Counted from the stretch's first letter, positions 8,728 to 17,886 are shown. The stretch: DNA of 64,000 nt from Luteimonas mephitis DSM 12574 (GCF_000422305.1 NZ_AULN01000014.1:62001-126000); one strand, 5' to 3'. Translations and numbers: made by a program. Notes: generated by a model not told the origin, from the sequence alone.

Positions 8728-8803
8728 GGGAGCGGCCTGAGCCGCGAACCTTGGAGGGCGTCCGATTTCCCGGCGAGGAACTCGCGACTCGAGCCACTCC
8801 TCC
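8728..8803. repeat. degenerate inverted REP pair
   Basis: The left arm GGGAGCGGCCTGAGCCGCGA (from 8728) and the right arm (8781-8803, the complement of a GAGGAGTGGCTC form) are diverged copies of the GTAGGAGCGGC...GCCGCGAGC element. They lie between the ABC transporter and UbiB-like genes. Confidence 0.5.
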
Positions 8804-8821
8804 GAGTCCGTTTGGCGCCGC

Positions 8822-10651
8822 TCAGCGGTACCCGGCCGCCTGCAGCTCGAACAGCTCGGCGTAGCGCTCGCCCTGCGCCATCAGCTGCTCGTGGGTGCCG
8901 CTGGCCTCGATCCGTCCCTGCTCGAGCACCAGGATGCGGTCGGCCATGCGCACGCTGGAGAAGCGGTGCGAGATCAGCACCGCGCTCTTGCCTTCTGACA
9001 GCTCCTTGAAGCGCTGGAACACCTCGAACTCGCTGCGCGCGTCGAGCGCCGCGGTGGGTTCGTCGAGGATCAGCAGCTGCGCGTCACGCATGTAGGCGCG
9101 GGCGATGGCGATCTTCTGCCACTCGCCGCCCGACAGGTCCACGCCTTCCTTGAACAGCTTGCCGAGCATCTGGTCGTAGCCGGCAGGCAGGCGCTCGATG
9201 ACCTCGTCGGCCATCGAGCGGTGCGCGGCGTCGGCGATGCGGGCGTGGTCGTCGCGGGCCTCGATGCGGCCCACGGCGATGTTGTCCGAAGCGCTCATGA
9301 AGTAGCGCACGAAGTCCTGGAAGATCACCCCGGTGTTGGCGCGCAGTTCGTCGAGGTCGTACTCGGCCAGCGGGTGGCCGTCGAGCAGGATGCGGCCCTC
9401 GTCCGGGTCGTACAGGCGCGAGAGCAGCTTGACCAAGGTGGTCTTGCCGGCGCCGTTCTCGCCGACCAGGGCCAGCACTTCGCCGGCGTGCAGGGTGAAA
9501 TCGAGGTGGCGCACCGCCCAGCGCTCGGCGCCGGGATAGCGGAAGCCGACGTCCTCGAACACGAATCCTTCGCGGATCGGGGTGGGGAACGGGCGCGGGT
9601 TTGCCGGCGACAGGATTTCCGGCTTGATCTGGAAGAACGAGAACAGGTCGTCGAGGTACAGCGCCTGTCCCGCGACCTGCGAGAAGCTCGACAGCAGGCC
9701 TTCGAGCAGGTTGCGCAGGCGGCGGAACGAGGCCGACAGGAAGGTCAGGTCGCCGATGCTGAATTCGCCATGCACCGTGCGCCAGGCGATGTAGGCGTAG
9801 GCGGCGTAGTAGCCAAGCGTGCCGATGGTGGTGAACAGCCCGCCCCAGCCCGCGCGGCCGATGGCGATGCGGCGGTTGGCGAGGTAGATCGACCAGGCCA
9901 GCGTGCGATAACGCTCGATCAGGAATGTGTTCAGGCCGAAGCTCTTGATCTCCTTGGCCGAGCTGGCGCTGGCGCCGATCTGGCGTACGTAGTCGAGTTC
10001 CCGCCGCTCCGGCGTGGCGCGATAGTTGACCGCGTAGCTGCGCGCGTTGAAGTGCATCTCGCCGACGAACGCCGGCACCAGCGCGACCAGCAGCAGCACG
10101 ATCAGCCACGGTGCGTAGACCAGCAGGCCGATGGCGAAGCTGATGATGGTGACGATGTCCTGCGCCTGCCCGAGCAGCTGCGACATCAGCGAGCTGCGCC
10201 CGGACACCTGGCGCCGGGCGCGATCGAGGCGGTCCTGCAGGTCGGCGTCCTCGAAGTCCTCCAGGTCCAGGGAGGCCGCGTGCTCCATCAACCGCACGCT
10301 GGTGGCGTTGGAGTACAGCTCGGACAGCAGCGAGTCGACCAGGCCGACGATGCGGCCGAGGATGTCCGACGCCACCGCCAGTGCGAACTCGATCGCCAGC
10401 AGGCCCAGCAGGTGGTGGAGCACGCCGGACTGCCACATCTGGGCGAAGTCCTGCGCGCCGGTGCCCAGCGCGACCAGCCGCACCGCTTCGTCGACGATCA
10501 GCTTGCCGACATACAGCGTGGCGATCGGCAGCAGCGCGCGCGCCAGCCGCAGCAGCAGGCTCGACAGGGCGAGCAGCGGGCTGGTGCGCCAGATGTCGCG
10601 CAGGAACGGAGGCAGGTTGCGCAGCGCGGCGAAGCGCTCGCGCAGGTTCAT
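8822..10651 (-). CDS. ABC transporter, fused permease and ATPase
   Basis: A 609-residue half-transporter of the exporter type. About six membrane helices in residues 30-330 are followed by one nucleotide-binding domain. The domain has Walker A GENGAGKTT, signature LSGGEWQ, Walker B LLILDEPTAALD and the ISHRF H-loop. It would act as a dimer in the inner membrane; the substrate is unknown. The start at 10651 is chosen because GAGGT stands seven bases upstream, whereas the upstream ATGs at 10696 and 10705 lack a good site. A duplicate of its 3' end persists at 6849-6923. Confidence 0.88.
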   Translation of the reverse strand: MNLRERFAALRNLPPFLRDIWRTSPLLALSSLLLRLARALLPIATLYVGKLIVDEAVRLVALGTGAQDFAQMWQSGVLHHLLGLLAIEFALAVASDILGRIVGLVDSLLSELYSNATSVRLMEHAASLDLEDFEDADLQDRLDRARRQVSGRSSLMSQLLGQAQDIVTIISFAIGLLVYAPWLIVLLLVALVPAFVGEMHFNARSYAVNYRATPERRELDYVRQIGASASSAKEIKSFGLNTFLIERYRTLAWSIYLANRRIAIGRAGWGGLFTTIGTLGYYAAYAYIAWRTVHGEFSIGDLTFLSASFRRLRNLLEGLLSSFSQVAGQALYLDDLFSFFQIKPEILSPANPRPFPTPIREGFVFEDVGFRYPGAERWAVRHLDFTLHAGEVLALVGENGAGKTTLVKLLSRLYDPDEGRILLDGHPLAEYDLDELRANTGVIFQDFVRYFMSASDNIAVGRIEARDDHARIADAAHRSMADEVIERLPAGYDQMLGKLFKEGVDLSGGEWQKIAIARAYMRDAQLLILDEPTAALDARSEFEVFQRFKELSEGKSAVLISHRFSSVRMADRILVLEQGRIEASGTHEQLMAQGERYAELFELQAAGYR

Positions 10652-10725
10652 CACCGGGACCTCGTGCCTGCGTCCGAGCCAGGGCGGTGTCGACATCAGG
10701 TGCAAGTCTTCAGGCGGGCCGGACC

Positions 10726-10760
10726 CAAGAATGCCACGCCCGCGTCGGTGCGGGCGTGGC
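10726..10760 (-). terminator. hairpin after DUF4097 gene
   Basis: The arms GCCACGCCCGC (10733-10743) and GCGGGCGTGGC (10750-10760) pair perfectly around a 6-nt loop. On the minus strand the hairpin is followed by ATTCTTGG, only a weak T-tract. It separates the sigma/anti-sigma/DUF4097 operon from the ABC transporter gene. Confidence 0.55.
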
Positions 10761-10798
10761 GATGGCGGGTGCGTGCCGCGGCGGCGGTGGCGCGCGTA

Positions 10799-11689
10799 CT
10801 ACTGCAGCAATACTTCGACCGAACCGGAGAATGTTTCCAGGTGGATGTCGCCACTGCCGGCGCCGTAGCGGTGGTCGAAGCTCGATCCCGGCCCGAACTG
10901 CGGCTTGTCGATCTTCGCGCCTGGCGCGCGCAGGTGGCCGCTGAAGCTCTCGCCCTTCACCTGCGCCGACAGCGACTTCGGCGCGACCAGCTTGATGTTG
11001 CCGCTGACCGATTCGGACTTGATGCTGCCGCCGTCGGCAAGCCCCACCTGCAGGCTGGCGTTGCCCGAGACGCTGTTGCTCGACAGGCGCCGCAGGCGTT
11101 CGCCGCGGCTGTCGACGCTGATGTTGCCCGAGACGGTTTCGGCCTTGACCTCGCCGTCCAGGCGTCCGCGCAGGTTGACGTTGCCGCTGACGCTCTGCAC
11201 TTCGACGTCGGAGGAGTTCAGGGTCAGGCGCAGGTCGCCGCTGACGCTTTCGATGTCGGCCGCGCGCGGTGCGCCGGCAACGCTGACATTGCCGCTGACG
11301 CTGTCGATCTCCAGGCTGCGGCCGGCGGTGCCCGTGACACTGATTTCGACCGCGACGCCGTCGATGTCGAGGCTGGCAAGCGTGGGGACGTCGACCACGA
11401 GGGTGGTGGGTTCGCTGTTGTTGTCGTTGGTGCGGCGCGGGTAGCGCACCTTGATCTCGAGCTCGCGGCCGCCGGGGCCGATCTCGAGTTTCTCCACCCC
11501 GCGTCCGAGGCTGCCGCCGATGCGCACCTGCGGCTTGTCCCAGACCCGCACCTCGATGCGGCCCTTGAGGTTGGAGATCTCGACCTTGCCGTCGGCGTCG
11601 AGCGGGCGGGTTTCGTTGATCGGGGTTGAGGCCAGTGCGGCCAGCGGCAGGGCTGCGAGCATCAGCGGCAGCAGGAATCGGATGGACAT
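10799..11689 (-). CDS. secreted DUF4097-type repeat protein
   Basis: A 296-residue exported protein with a signal peptide (residues 1-20, ending ALAS). The body is a string of about eight short strands carrying SVSGN-like repeats (DSVSGNVSV, ESVSGDLRL, QSVSGNVNL, ETVSGNISV, NSVSGNASL, ESVSGNIKL and variants), the pattern of DUF4097 right-handed beta-solenoid proteins. It should sit in the periplasm or at the envelope. It begins 12 bp after the putative anti-sigma factor, so it is probably the third gene of the sigma-factor operon. Its biochemical role is unknown. Confidence 0.8.
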   Translation of the reverse strand: MSIRFLLPLMLAALPLAALASTPINETRPLDADGKVEISNLKGRIEVRVWDKPQVRIGGSLGRGVEKLEIGPGGRELEIKVRYPRRTNDNNSEPTTLVVDVPTLASLDIDGVAVEISVTGTAGRSLEIDSVSGNVSVAGAPRAADIESVSGDLRLTLNSSDVEVQSVSGNVNLRGRLDGEVKAETVSGNISVDSRGERLRRLSSNSVSGNASLQVGLADGGSIKSESVSGNIKLVAPKSLSAQVKGESFSGHLRAPGAKIDKPQFGPGSSFDHRYGAGSGDIHLETFSGSVEVLLQ

Positions 11690-11701
11690 GGGGATCTCCG
11701 G

Positions 11702-12313
11702 TCAGGTGGATACTGGGGTCGGCAGGGAAGACAGGCGCCGCGACAGGTCGAGGCGCAGCGCATAGAGGCTTTGCAGGCGTTCGAACAGGTAGCGAGCGTC
11801 CGGGTCCTGGTGCAGCGCGGCGCGCACCAGCGCCGCGTTGCGGTCGATCTCGCGCAGTGCGCTGGCGTCGACGCCGGCCGGGCGCCGCGCATCGAACGCG
11901 CGCCAGGCGGTGCGGTATTCATGGGTCATGTGTGCGGCCTCCCTGAGCATCGGGCTGGACGCGGCCGTGCCCGGCAACGGTGCATCCTGCGAGGGCATGA
12001 GCAAGCCCCAGCCGATCGCCAGCGCCGCGGCCAGCGAAGCGGCGGTCGCCAGGCCGAACAACCGGTGCGAACGCCGGCTGCGCTGCATGCGCGAGGACCG
12101 CGCGGCTGGTGGCGATGCCGGTACGGGCGTCACTGGCGCGTGCCGGACGTCGCTGCCGGCGACTCGCGTCACGGCAATGCGGGCACTGATCCCGGGCCAC
12201 AGGTCACGACCGGGCACCTCGTCGCGACGCAGGGCGCGCAGCGAGCGGCGCAGTTCTTCCGGCAGCGGTGCGTCGCCGTCGCGTCCGTGCTCGTGGCTGT
12301 GTTCAATGTTCAT
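11702..12313 (-). CDS. putative membrane anti-sigma factor
   Basis: A 203-residue protein with a charged N-terminal cytoplasmic part, one membrane segment near residues 85-107 (LFGLATAASLAAALAIGWGL) and a helical periplasmic tail. Its ATG overlaps the TGA of the ECF sigma gene (ATGA, 12310-12313), so the two are translationally coupled. That arrangement is typical of sigma/anti-sigma pairs. It lacks the HxxxCxxC zinc motif of ZAS-type anti-sigma factors. The assignment rests on context and topology, and binding to the sigma factor is inferred. Confidence 0.65.
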   Translation of the reverse strand: MNIEHSHEHGRDGDAPLPEELRRSLRALRRDEVPGRDLWPGISARIAVTRVAGSDVRHAPVTPVPASPPAARSSRMQRSRRSHRLFGLATAASLAAALAIGWGLLMPSQDAPLPGTAASSPMLREAAHMTHEYRTAWRAFDARRPAGVDASALREIDRNAALVRAALHQDPDARYLFERLQSLYALRLDLSRRLSSLPTPVST

Positions 12314-12891
12314 GCGTGTTCTCCCAGCCGCACCCGCAGCAGGCCGCGGGCGCGATGCAGTTGCGCCTTGGAAGTGCCGACGGCCATCTCCAGTTCATCG
12401 GCGATCTCCTCGTGGGTCCAGCCTTCCACGTCGTACAGCACAAGCACCGCGCGGGCGCGCGGCGGCAGGGTGGCGACGGCGCGATCCAGGTCCATCGCCA
12501 GCGCCGTGGTGTGGCCGGCCGAATCCGGATGCCCCATGCGCTCGAATGCATCTTCGTCGTCCATCGCCGGATCGCCGCGGCGCGAGCGCAGTTCCATCAG
12601 CGCGGTGTTGGCGGCCAGGCGGTACAGCCAGGTGCCGAACGCGCTTTCGAAGCGGTACGTCCCCAGCGCCTGCCATGCGCGCACGAAGGCCTCCTGGGTC
12701 AGGTCCTCGGCGCGCTGACGCTGGCGTCCGAGCAGGCGCGAGATCACCCCGTGCACGCGGCCGACGTGGCGGCGGTACAGGGTCTCGAAGGCGGACGCGT
12801 CGCCGCGCAGCGAGGCACGCACCAGGGCGTGGTCGTCGTCCATGGGCGGTGCGGAAGCGGGCATCAGTGCGGTCACGATGGTGGTCAGCAT
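12310..12891 (-). CDS. ECF-type RNA polymerase sigma factor
   Basis: A 193-residue sigma-70 family factor. Region 2 contains FETLYRRHVGRVHGVISRLL and EDLTQEAFVRAWQAL, with the family TFGTWLYRLAAN block (here SAFGTWLYRLAAN). Region 4 contains LPPRARAVLVLYDVEGWTHE and the HTH that ends SKAQLHRARGLL. The start at 12891 is chosen for the CCAAGGACT ribosome site; the open frame extends further upstream without one. It heads the sigma/anti-sigma/DUF4097 operon and probably controls its own promoter, although I cannot identify that promoter with confidence. Confidence 0.92.
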   Translation of the reverse strand: MLTTIVTALMPASAPPMDDDHALVRASLRGDASAFETLYRRHVGRVHGVISRLLGRQRQRAEDLTQEAFVRAWQALGTYRFESAFGTWLYRLAANTALMELRSRRGDPAMDDEDAFERMGHPDSAGHTTALAMDLDRAVATLPPRARAVLVLYDVEGWTHEEIADELEMAVGTSKAQLHRARGLLRVRLGEHA

Positions 12892-13038
12892 AGTCCTTGG
12901 GATGCGCCATGAAGGGCGGGGGTTTAAGCGTTCGCACGGGCCCGGGTGGACGGGCGATGGAAGGCGGCTTTCCGCACCCGGCGGTGCCGTGAGCGCCGGC
13001 GGCATCGTTTCCGGAAGTGCGCGGGGCAGCCGGTGGGC

Positions 13039-13044
13039 TAAAAT
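13039..13044 (+). promoter_or_regulatory. -10 box for fumarase (TAAAAT)
   Basis: GGCTAAAATCC stands 42 bp upstream of the fumarase ATG and matches a sigma-70 -10 element. No convincing -35 is seen. Confidence 0.5.
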
Positions 13045-13085
13045 CCGCATTGTTCTTGCCAGCCCCCGCGAGCACTGCCTTGACC

Positions 13086-14615
13086 ATGACACCGCCGGCT
13101 TCCATCAAGCAGGAAGACCTGATCCAGTCCGTCGCCGATGCCCTGCAGTACATCAGCTACTACCACCCGGTCGATTACATTCGCAATCTCAGCGCGGCGT
13201 ACGAGCGCGAGGAAAGCCCGGCGGCGAAGGACGCGATCGCGCAGATCCTGATCAATTCGCGGATGTGCGCCGAAGGCCACCGGCCGATCTGCCAGGACAC
13301 CGGCATCGTCACCGTGTTCCTGAAGATCGGCATGGACGTGCGCTGGGACGACGCGACCATGGGCGTGGAGGACATGGCCAACGAGGGCGTGCGCCGCGCC
13401 TACCTGCACCCCGACAACAAGCTGCGCGCCAGCGTGCTGGCCGACCCGGCCGGGCGCAGGAAAAACACCGGCGACAACACGCCGGCGGTGGCCAACGTCA
13501 AGGTGGTGCCGGGCAATACGGTGGACGTGATCGTCGCGGCGAAGGGAGGCGGTTCGGAGGCCAAATCCAAGTTCGCGATGCTCAACCCGTCCGACTCGAT
13601 CGTCGACTGGGTGCTCAGGACCGTGCCGACCATGGGCGCCGGCTGGTGCCCGCCGGGGATGCTCGGCATCGGCATCGGCGGCACCGCCGAGAAGGCGATG
13701 CTGCTGGCCAAGGAATCGCTGATGGAGCCGATCGACATCGTCGACCTCAAGGCGCGCGGGCCGTCGAACCGGCTGGAAGAGATGCGCATCGAACTGTTCG
13801 ACAAGGTCAACGCGCTGGGCATCGGCGCGCAGGGGCTGGGCGGGCTGACCACCGTCCTCGACATCAAGATCAGGGATTACCCGACCCACGCGGCCAACCT
13901 GCCGGTGGCGATGATCCCCAACTGCGCGGCGACGCGACACGCGCATTTCACCCTCGATGGCAGCGGCCCGGTGATGCTCGACCCGCCGTCGCTGGAAGAC
14001 TGGCCGACGCTGACCTACAACCCGGCCAATGCGCGCAGGGTGGACCTGGACACCATCACGCGCGAGGAAGTGGCCAGCTTCAAGCCCGGTGAGGTGCTGC
14101 TGCTCAACGGCAGGCTGCTCACCGGCCGCGACGCGGCGCACAAGCGCATGGTCGACATGCTGAATCGTGGCGAGGAGCTGCCTGTCGATTTCAGCGGCCG
14201 CTTCATCTACTACGTCGGCCCGGTCGACCCGGTACGCGACGAGGCCGTCGGCCCGGCCGGCCCGACCACCGCCACGCGCATGGACAAGTTCACCGAGCAG
14301 GTGCTGTCGCAGACCGGCCTGCTGGGCATGGTCGGCAAGGCCGAGCGCGGCGATGCGGCGATTGAGGCGATCCGCAAGCACAGGTCGGTCTACCTGATGG
14401 CGGTCGGCGGCGCGGCGTACCTGGTGTCCAAGGCGATCAGGGCCGCGCGCGTGGTGGCGTTCGAAGACCTGGGCATGGAGGCGATCTACGAGTTCACCGT
14501 GCAGGACATGCCGGTGACTGTGGCGGTCGATTCGGCCGGCGAGTCGGTGCACAAGACTGGCCCGCGCGAGTGGCGGTCGCGGATCGGGCGCATCCCGGTG
14601 GTGGTCGAAGGCTGA
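13086..14615 (+). CDS. fumarate hydratase, class I (iron-sulfur)
   Basis: A 509-residue, one-chain class I fumarase that interconverts fumarate and malate in the TCA cycle using an oxygen-sensitive [4Fe-4S] cluster. Expected cluster ligands are C69 (GHRPICQDTG), C188 (GWCPPG) and C280 (IPNCAATRHAHF). The N-terminal alpha domain and C-terminal beta domain (from about residue 350, beginning near GEVLLLNGRLLTGRDAAHK) are both complete. The ATG at 13086 follows a -10 box at 13039. It shares a pathway with the sdh operon about 20 kb away, but the two are not linked in one transcript. Confidence 0.93.
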   Translation: MTPPASIKQEDLIQSVADALQYISYYHPVDYIRNLSAAYEREESPAAKDAIAQILINSRMCAEGHRPICQDTGIVTVFLKIGMDVRWDDATMGVEDMANEGVRRAYLHPDNKLRASVLADPAGRRKNTGDNTPAVANVKVVPGNTVDVIVAAKGGGSEAKSKFAMLNPSDSIVDWVLRTVPTMGAGWCPPGMLGIGIGGTAEKAMLLAKESLMEPIDIVDLKARGPSNRLEEMRIELFDKVNALGIGAQGLGGLTTVLDIKIRDYPTHAANLPVAMIPNCAATRHAHFTLDGSGPVMLDPPSLEDWPTLTYNPANARRVDLDTITREEVASFKPGEVLLLNGRLLTGRDAAHKRMVDMLNRGEELPVDFSGRFIYYVGPVDPVRDEAVGPAGPTTATRMDKFTEQVLSQTGLLGMVGKAERGDAAIEAIRKHRSVYLMAVGGAAYLVSKAIRAARVVAFEDLGMEAIYEFTVQDMPVTVAVDSAGESVHKTGPREWRSRIGRIPVVVEG

Positions 14616-14736
14616 CCACGGCGGCGGGCCGCCCGCACGCGGCGCGAACATCCCGGCATGCACAATCCCGTGGCGGGTGCTTGATCGGCAGGCGGCCGCC
14701 ACCACGTCGACAGGCCCGCCAGCGGAAGCGCCGCGC

Positions 14737-15177
14737 ATGCCCGGAACGCTGATCAAGGACCACATCGCCTTCGACCGCCTGTTGCCCAGGCTGCGGCGCA
14801 TCGCCGTGCTCGGCATCAAGCCGGAATCGCGCGCCGACCGGCCCGCGCACATCGTGCCGGCCTACCTGCACCGCGCCGGGTGCGAGATAGTGCCGGTGCC
14901 GGTCTACTACCCGGAGGTCTCCGAGATCCTCGGCCAGCGCGTGTACCGCAAGGTCGCGGACATCCCCGTGCGGGTGGACGTGGTTGACGTGTTCCGCAAG
15001 CCCATCGACCTGATGCCGCACCTGGATGACCTGATCGCCGCGCGCCCGAGGCTGGTGTGGCTGCAGACCGGCATCCGCAACGACGCCTTCGCCGCACGCC
15101 TGCTGGCGGCCGGCATCGACGTGGTGCAGGACGAATGCCTGATGGTGGAACACCGCCGCTGGCGCAGTGCGCGGTAG
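14737..15177 (+). CDS. CoA-binding domain protein
   Basis: A 146-residue protein with a Rossmann-like CoA_binding fold: IAVLGIKPESRADRPAHIVPAYL near residues 20-42, then VPVYYPEVSEILGQRVYRKVADIP and the late VVQDECLMVEHRRW. Stand-alone proteins of this type bind coenzyme A, but their role is not defined. The start at 14737 begins directly before the domain; a longer frame reaches back to 14677. It follows fumarase on the same strand after 121 bp. Confidence 0.8.
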   Translation: MPGTLIKDHIAFDRLLPRLRRIAVLGIKPESRADRPAHIVPAYLHRAGCEIVPVPVYYPEVSEILGQRVYRKVADIPVRVDVVDVFRKPIDLMPHLDDLIAARPRLVWLQTGIRNDAFAARLLAAGIDVVQDECLMVEHRRWRSAR

Positions 15178-15370
15178 GCAGCGGCGCGCGGCGAAACGCA
15201 CGGCGATCGTGTCGTTCGCCAGTCCTGATCGCAGCCTTTGCCCGACCTCCCGCCACGGCCCTCGTGCCATCCAGCACGTTCGCACTGCGCGCACTGCGCC
15301 GTGCGAAACGGCGATCCTGCCGTTCTGCCTCCAGTCATCGAGGAAGAGACGAAAAGAGGCGGGGAACCCC

Positions 15371-16522
15371 TCAGAACCACTCCAGCAGCGAAATCCCCAA
15401 CCCGATGTAGGTCGACCGGTGGTTGTAGTCGATCAGGCTCTCGCCATAGCCGTCGAACACCTGCACGTGCCCGCGCAGCGTGTTGTGGATCGGGAACCCC
15501 CAATCGAACCCGATCGCCCCGTGCGAGCGGTCGCCTCCGCGCAGCGAGTGCCGCGCCATCAGCGACAGCTCGTGCCCGCCGATGGTGTGCACGATGGTCA
15601 CGTCGCCGCGCCCCATGTAATCCTCGATGTCCGGGTTGTCGTCGTCGCTGCCGTCGGAAACGCGGATCCAGGGACGGAACGTCACTGCCCAGTTGTCGCG
15701 GTCCAGGCCGACGTTGAACATCACCCGGTTCCAGCTGCGTGACAGCGGATCGGCGCGGCCGTTGGACTGGTGGTTGATGCCGACCGCCGCCATCCGCCCC
15801 TTCCAGCCGCCGAGGCTGTAGTTGTTGCGGAACACCAGCAGGATTTCCGGTTCGTAGTTGGTCTCGCGGAAGGGGCGCGAGGCTTCGCCGTTGTAGACCT
15901 GCCAGCGCGAACTCTGGGTGTAGCCCATCCAGACGTCGCCGTTGTCTCCGAACAGGTTTTCCCAAGCCTTGGTCTTGAAGCTGATCTGGAACTTGGCCTC
16001 GATCGCGTCCAGCACCTGCGGCTCGGTCGCGGTGTTGCGTGGATTGGGCGAGTGCGGCAGCTCGTTCTGGTCGCTGCTCCAGAAGGCCGGCAGCAGGTAG
16101 ACAGGCTTGTAGGCACGGAAGTTGAAGGTGCCGAGCTTGGAATCCTTGGCCAGCTCCCAGCGGCTGTCGAGCAGCGAGCCCTTGCCGGCATTGGCGATGG
16201 CGTCCTCGGGCTCGGAGGCGAACAGGTCGCTGGCGGCGCTGCGTGCACGGTCGCCACGCGTCGCTGCGGCGGCCTCGGCCTCGCTCGCGGCCTCGCGGTT
16301 CTGGCGTGCGAGTTCCGCGGCGGCGTCGGCCATGGCCGGGTTGCGACTGTGGCGCCCGGCCACGCGGTCGTAGCAGGCGAGCCGGTCGGCATCGACCTCG
16401 ACCAGCGCGCACGCATCGATGTTGCCGGCTGCCGGTGTGCCTGCTGATTGCGCGATGGCAGGGCCTGCCGCCGCGGCCAGGCCAAGGGGGAACAGTGCGA
16501 GGGCGGCGCGTGAAGGCGTCAT
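15371..16522 (-). CDS. pldA: outer-membrane phospholipase A
   Basis: A 383-residue outer-membrane phospholipase that hydrolyses phospholipids misplaced in the outer leaflet, active as a calcium-bound dimer. A signal peptide (1-24) precedes a low-complexity helical linker to about residue 110, then the 12-strand barrel. The catalytic triad is visible in NHQSNGRADPLSRSWNR: H251, S253 and N265. The ATG at 16522 overlaps the TGA of the upstream MscS-type gene (ATGA) and has an AAGGAC ribosome site, so the two are coupled. It ends in the aromatic LLEWF expected for BAM-dependent insertion. Confidence 0.93.
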   Translation of the reverse strand: MTPSRAALALFPLGLAAAAGPAIAQSAGTPAAGNIDACALVEVDADRLACYDRVAGRHSRNPAMADAAAELARQNREAASEAEAAAATRGDRARSAASDLFASEPEDAIANAGKGSLLDSRWELAKDSKLGTFNFRAYKPVYLLPAFWSSDQNELPHSPNPRNTATEPQVLDAIEAKFQISFKTKAWENLFGDNGDVWMGYTQSSRWQVYNGEASRPFRETNYEPEILLVFRNNYSLGGWKGRMAAVGINHQSNGRADPLSRSWNRVMFNVGLDRDNWAVTFRPWIRVSDGSDDDNPDIEDYMGRGDVTIVHTIGGHELSLMARHSLRGGDRSHGAIGFDWGFPIHNTLRGHVQVFDGYGESLIDYNHRSTYIGLGISLLEWF

Positions 16523-17886
16523 GGCGCGTCCTTGTCGTGGTCGAGCATGTTGCCCGAGGATGCAGCGTCCGCGCGTTGCGCATCGGCGAGCTGGTCGTCG
16601 ATGTCGCGGTTGACCGATGTGTCGACGCTCGCGCCGTGCGCCGGCTCGACCGGCGACGGGGGCGCGGCCGGGTTTTCGGATTCGCGCGAAAGGACGACGT
16701 GGTAGACGGTGCGCGGCGGCTGGATGCCGGCGCGCGCGAACGCGGACTTGACCAGGCGGATCGCCTCGCCGCGCACCTTGCCCAGGTCGCTGCTGCGCTG
16801 GTCGACCCAGCCGAAGAACTGCAGCTCGATGCCGGCGGGCGAGTTCTGGACCACGGTCCACGATGGCGCCGGGTCGTCCAGGACGCCGTCGATGCGCGAG
16901 TACGCATCCAGCGCCAGCGCCTGCGCCTGGCGGATCGAATGCGCGGCGTCCATGGTGGCCCTGAAATCGAAGCGCCGCCTCGGGTTCTGCGAGAAGTTGA
17001 GCATTACCGACTTGAACACCAGCGCGTTGGGCAATTGCAGCTGGTTGCCGTCCAGCGTCATCAGGATGGTCGCGCGCGAGGTCAGCGCCACCACCTTGCC
17101 CTCGTAGCTGTCGATGCGGATGTGCTCGCCCGGCGAGAACGGCTTGCGCACACTCAGCAGCACGCCGGCGATGTAGTTTTCGGCGATGTCCTTGAAGGCA
17201 AAGCCCAGCGCCAGCCCGACCACGCCGGCCGAGCCGAGCACGGCGCCGACCATCGTCGACATGTCGAGCAGGTTCAGCGCCAGCAGCACGCCGATGATGG
17301 TGATCGTGATCCGCACGGAGCGCCGGATCAGGCCGTCCATGTACGGGTTTTCGGTCCGCAGGCGCAGGATCCGCAGGTTGCGCGACAGCACGCCGCCGGC
17401 CCATGCGGCCAGCAACACGATCCCGATCGCCACGACCAGCAACGGCGCGCGGGCCGCGATCGCGACCAGCTTGCCGGTGACCTGCTTCCATGCGGCATGG
17501 AAGTGGGCACCCAGGCTGTCGTCGACTTCGACGTTGTTGACCACCGTGGCCACGCCGGGCGTCTGCGTGGCGATCTCGCCGGCCTCCTTCCTGTGCGTTG
17601 GCTGCAGGACGCGGCCGTCGAGTTCCGCGACGCCATCGTCGACGCTGGCGGTCACGTCCTTGAGGTCCTCATCCGTGCCGAGCTTTGCCTGCAGTCGGCG
17701 GCTGGCGGCCGCATCGCTGCCGGCGACTGGCGAAGTGGTTGCGTCGCCGCCGGCGGCTGCGCCGGCTTGCGATCCGGCTTCTTGCGCGGATTGCAGCGTG
17801 GCAAGCGCGGGCGACGAAGCTGCCAGCAGCAGGCAGGCGGTCAGGGCGACGAGTTGCAGGAGGAAGCGGGTCACGGGCGGTTGCAC
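16519..17886 (-). CDS. MscS-type mechanosensitive channel with BON domain
   Basis: A 455-residue inner-membrane channel. Residues 1-29 are a signal peptide. A BON-like domain follows at about 65-125 (VTASVDDGVAELDGRV ... VNNVEV), then three membrane helices. TM3 carries VVGLALGFAFKDIAENYIAG, the pore signature of the MscS family, followed by the beta domain (GEHIRI...GKVVALTSRATIL). It should release solutes on hypo-osmotic shock. It is translationally coupled to pldA, which puts an osmotic valve and an outer-membrane repair lipase under one control. The last 50 residues are acidic and probably disordered. Confidence 0.88.
   Translation of the reverse strand: MQPPVTRFLLQLVALTACLLLAASSPALATLQSAQEAGSQAGAAAGGDATTSPVAGSDAAASRRLQAKLGTDEDLKDVTASVDDGVAELDGRVLQPTHRKEAGEIATQTPGVATVVNNVEVDDSLGAHFHAAWKQVTGKLVAIAARAPLLVVAIGIVLLAAWAGGVLSRNLRILRLRTENPYMDGLIRRSVRITITIIGVLLALNLLDMSTMVGAVLGSAGVVGLALGFAFKDIAENYIAGVLLSVRKPFSPGEHIRIDSYEGKVVALTSRATILMTLDGNQLQLPNALVFKSVMLNFSQNPRRRFDFRATMDAAHSIRQAQALALDAYSRIDGVLDDPAPSWTVVQNSPAGIELQFFGWVDQRSSDLGKVRGEAIRLVKSAFARAGIQPPRTVYHVVLSRESENPAAPPSPVEPAHGASVDTSVNRDIDDQLADAQRADAASSGNMLDHDKDAP

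Noticed and set aside
11151-11400. Regularly spaced similar DNA in the DUF4097 gene, considered as a CRISPR or satellite array
   Set aside because: The periodicity comes from the protein repeat (SVSGN units) in frame; spacers and repeats are both coding and unequal in length.
9221-11629. Open frame of 802 codons on the plus strand
   Set aside because: It runs across the ABC transporter and DUF4097 genes in antisense and has the composition of a GC-driven shadow frame.
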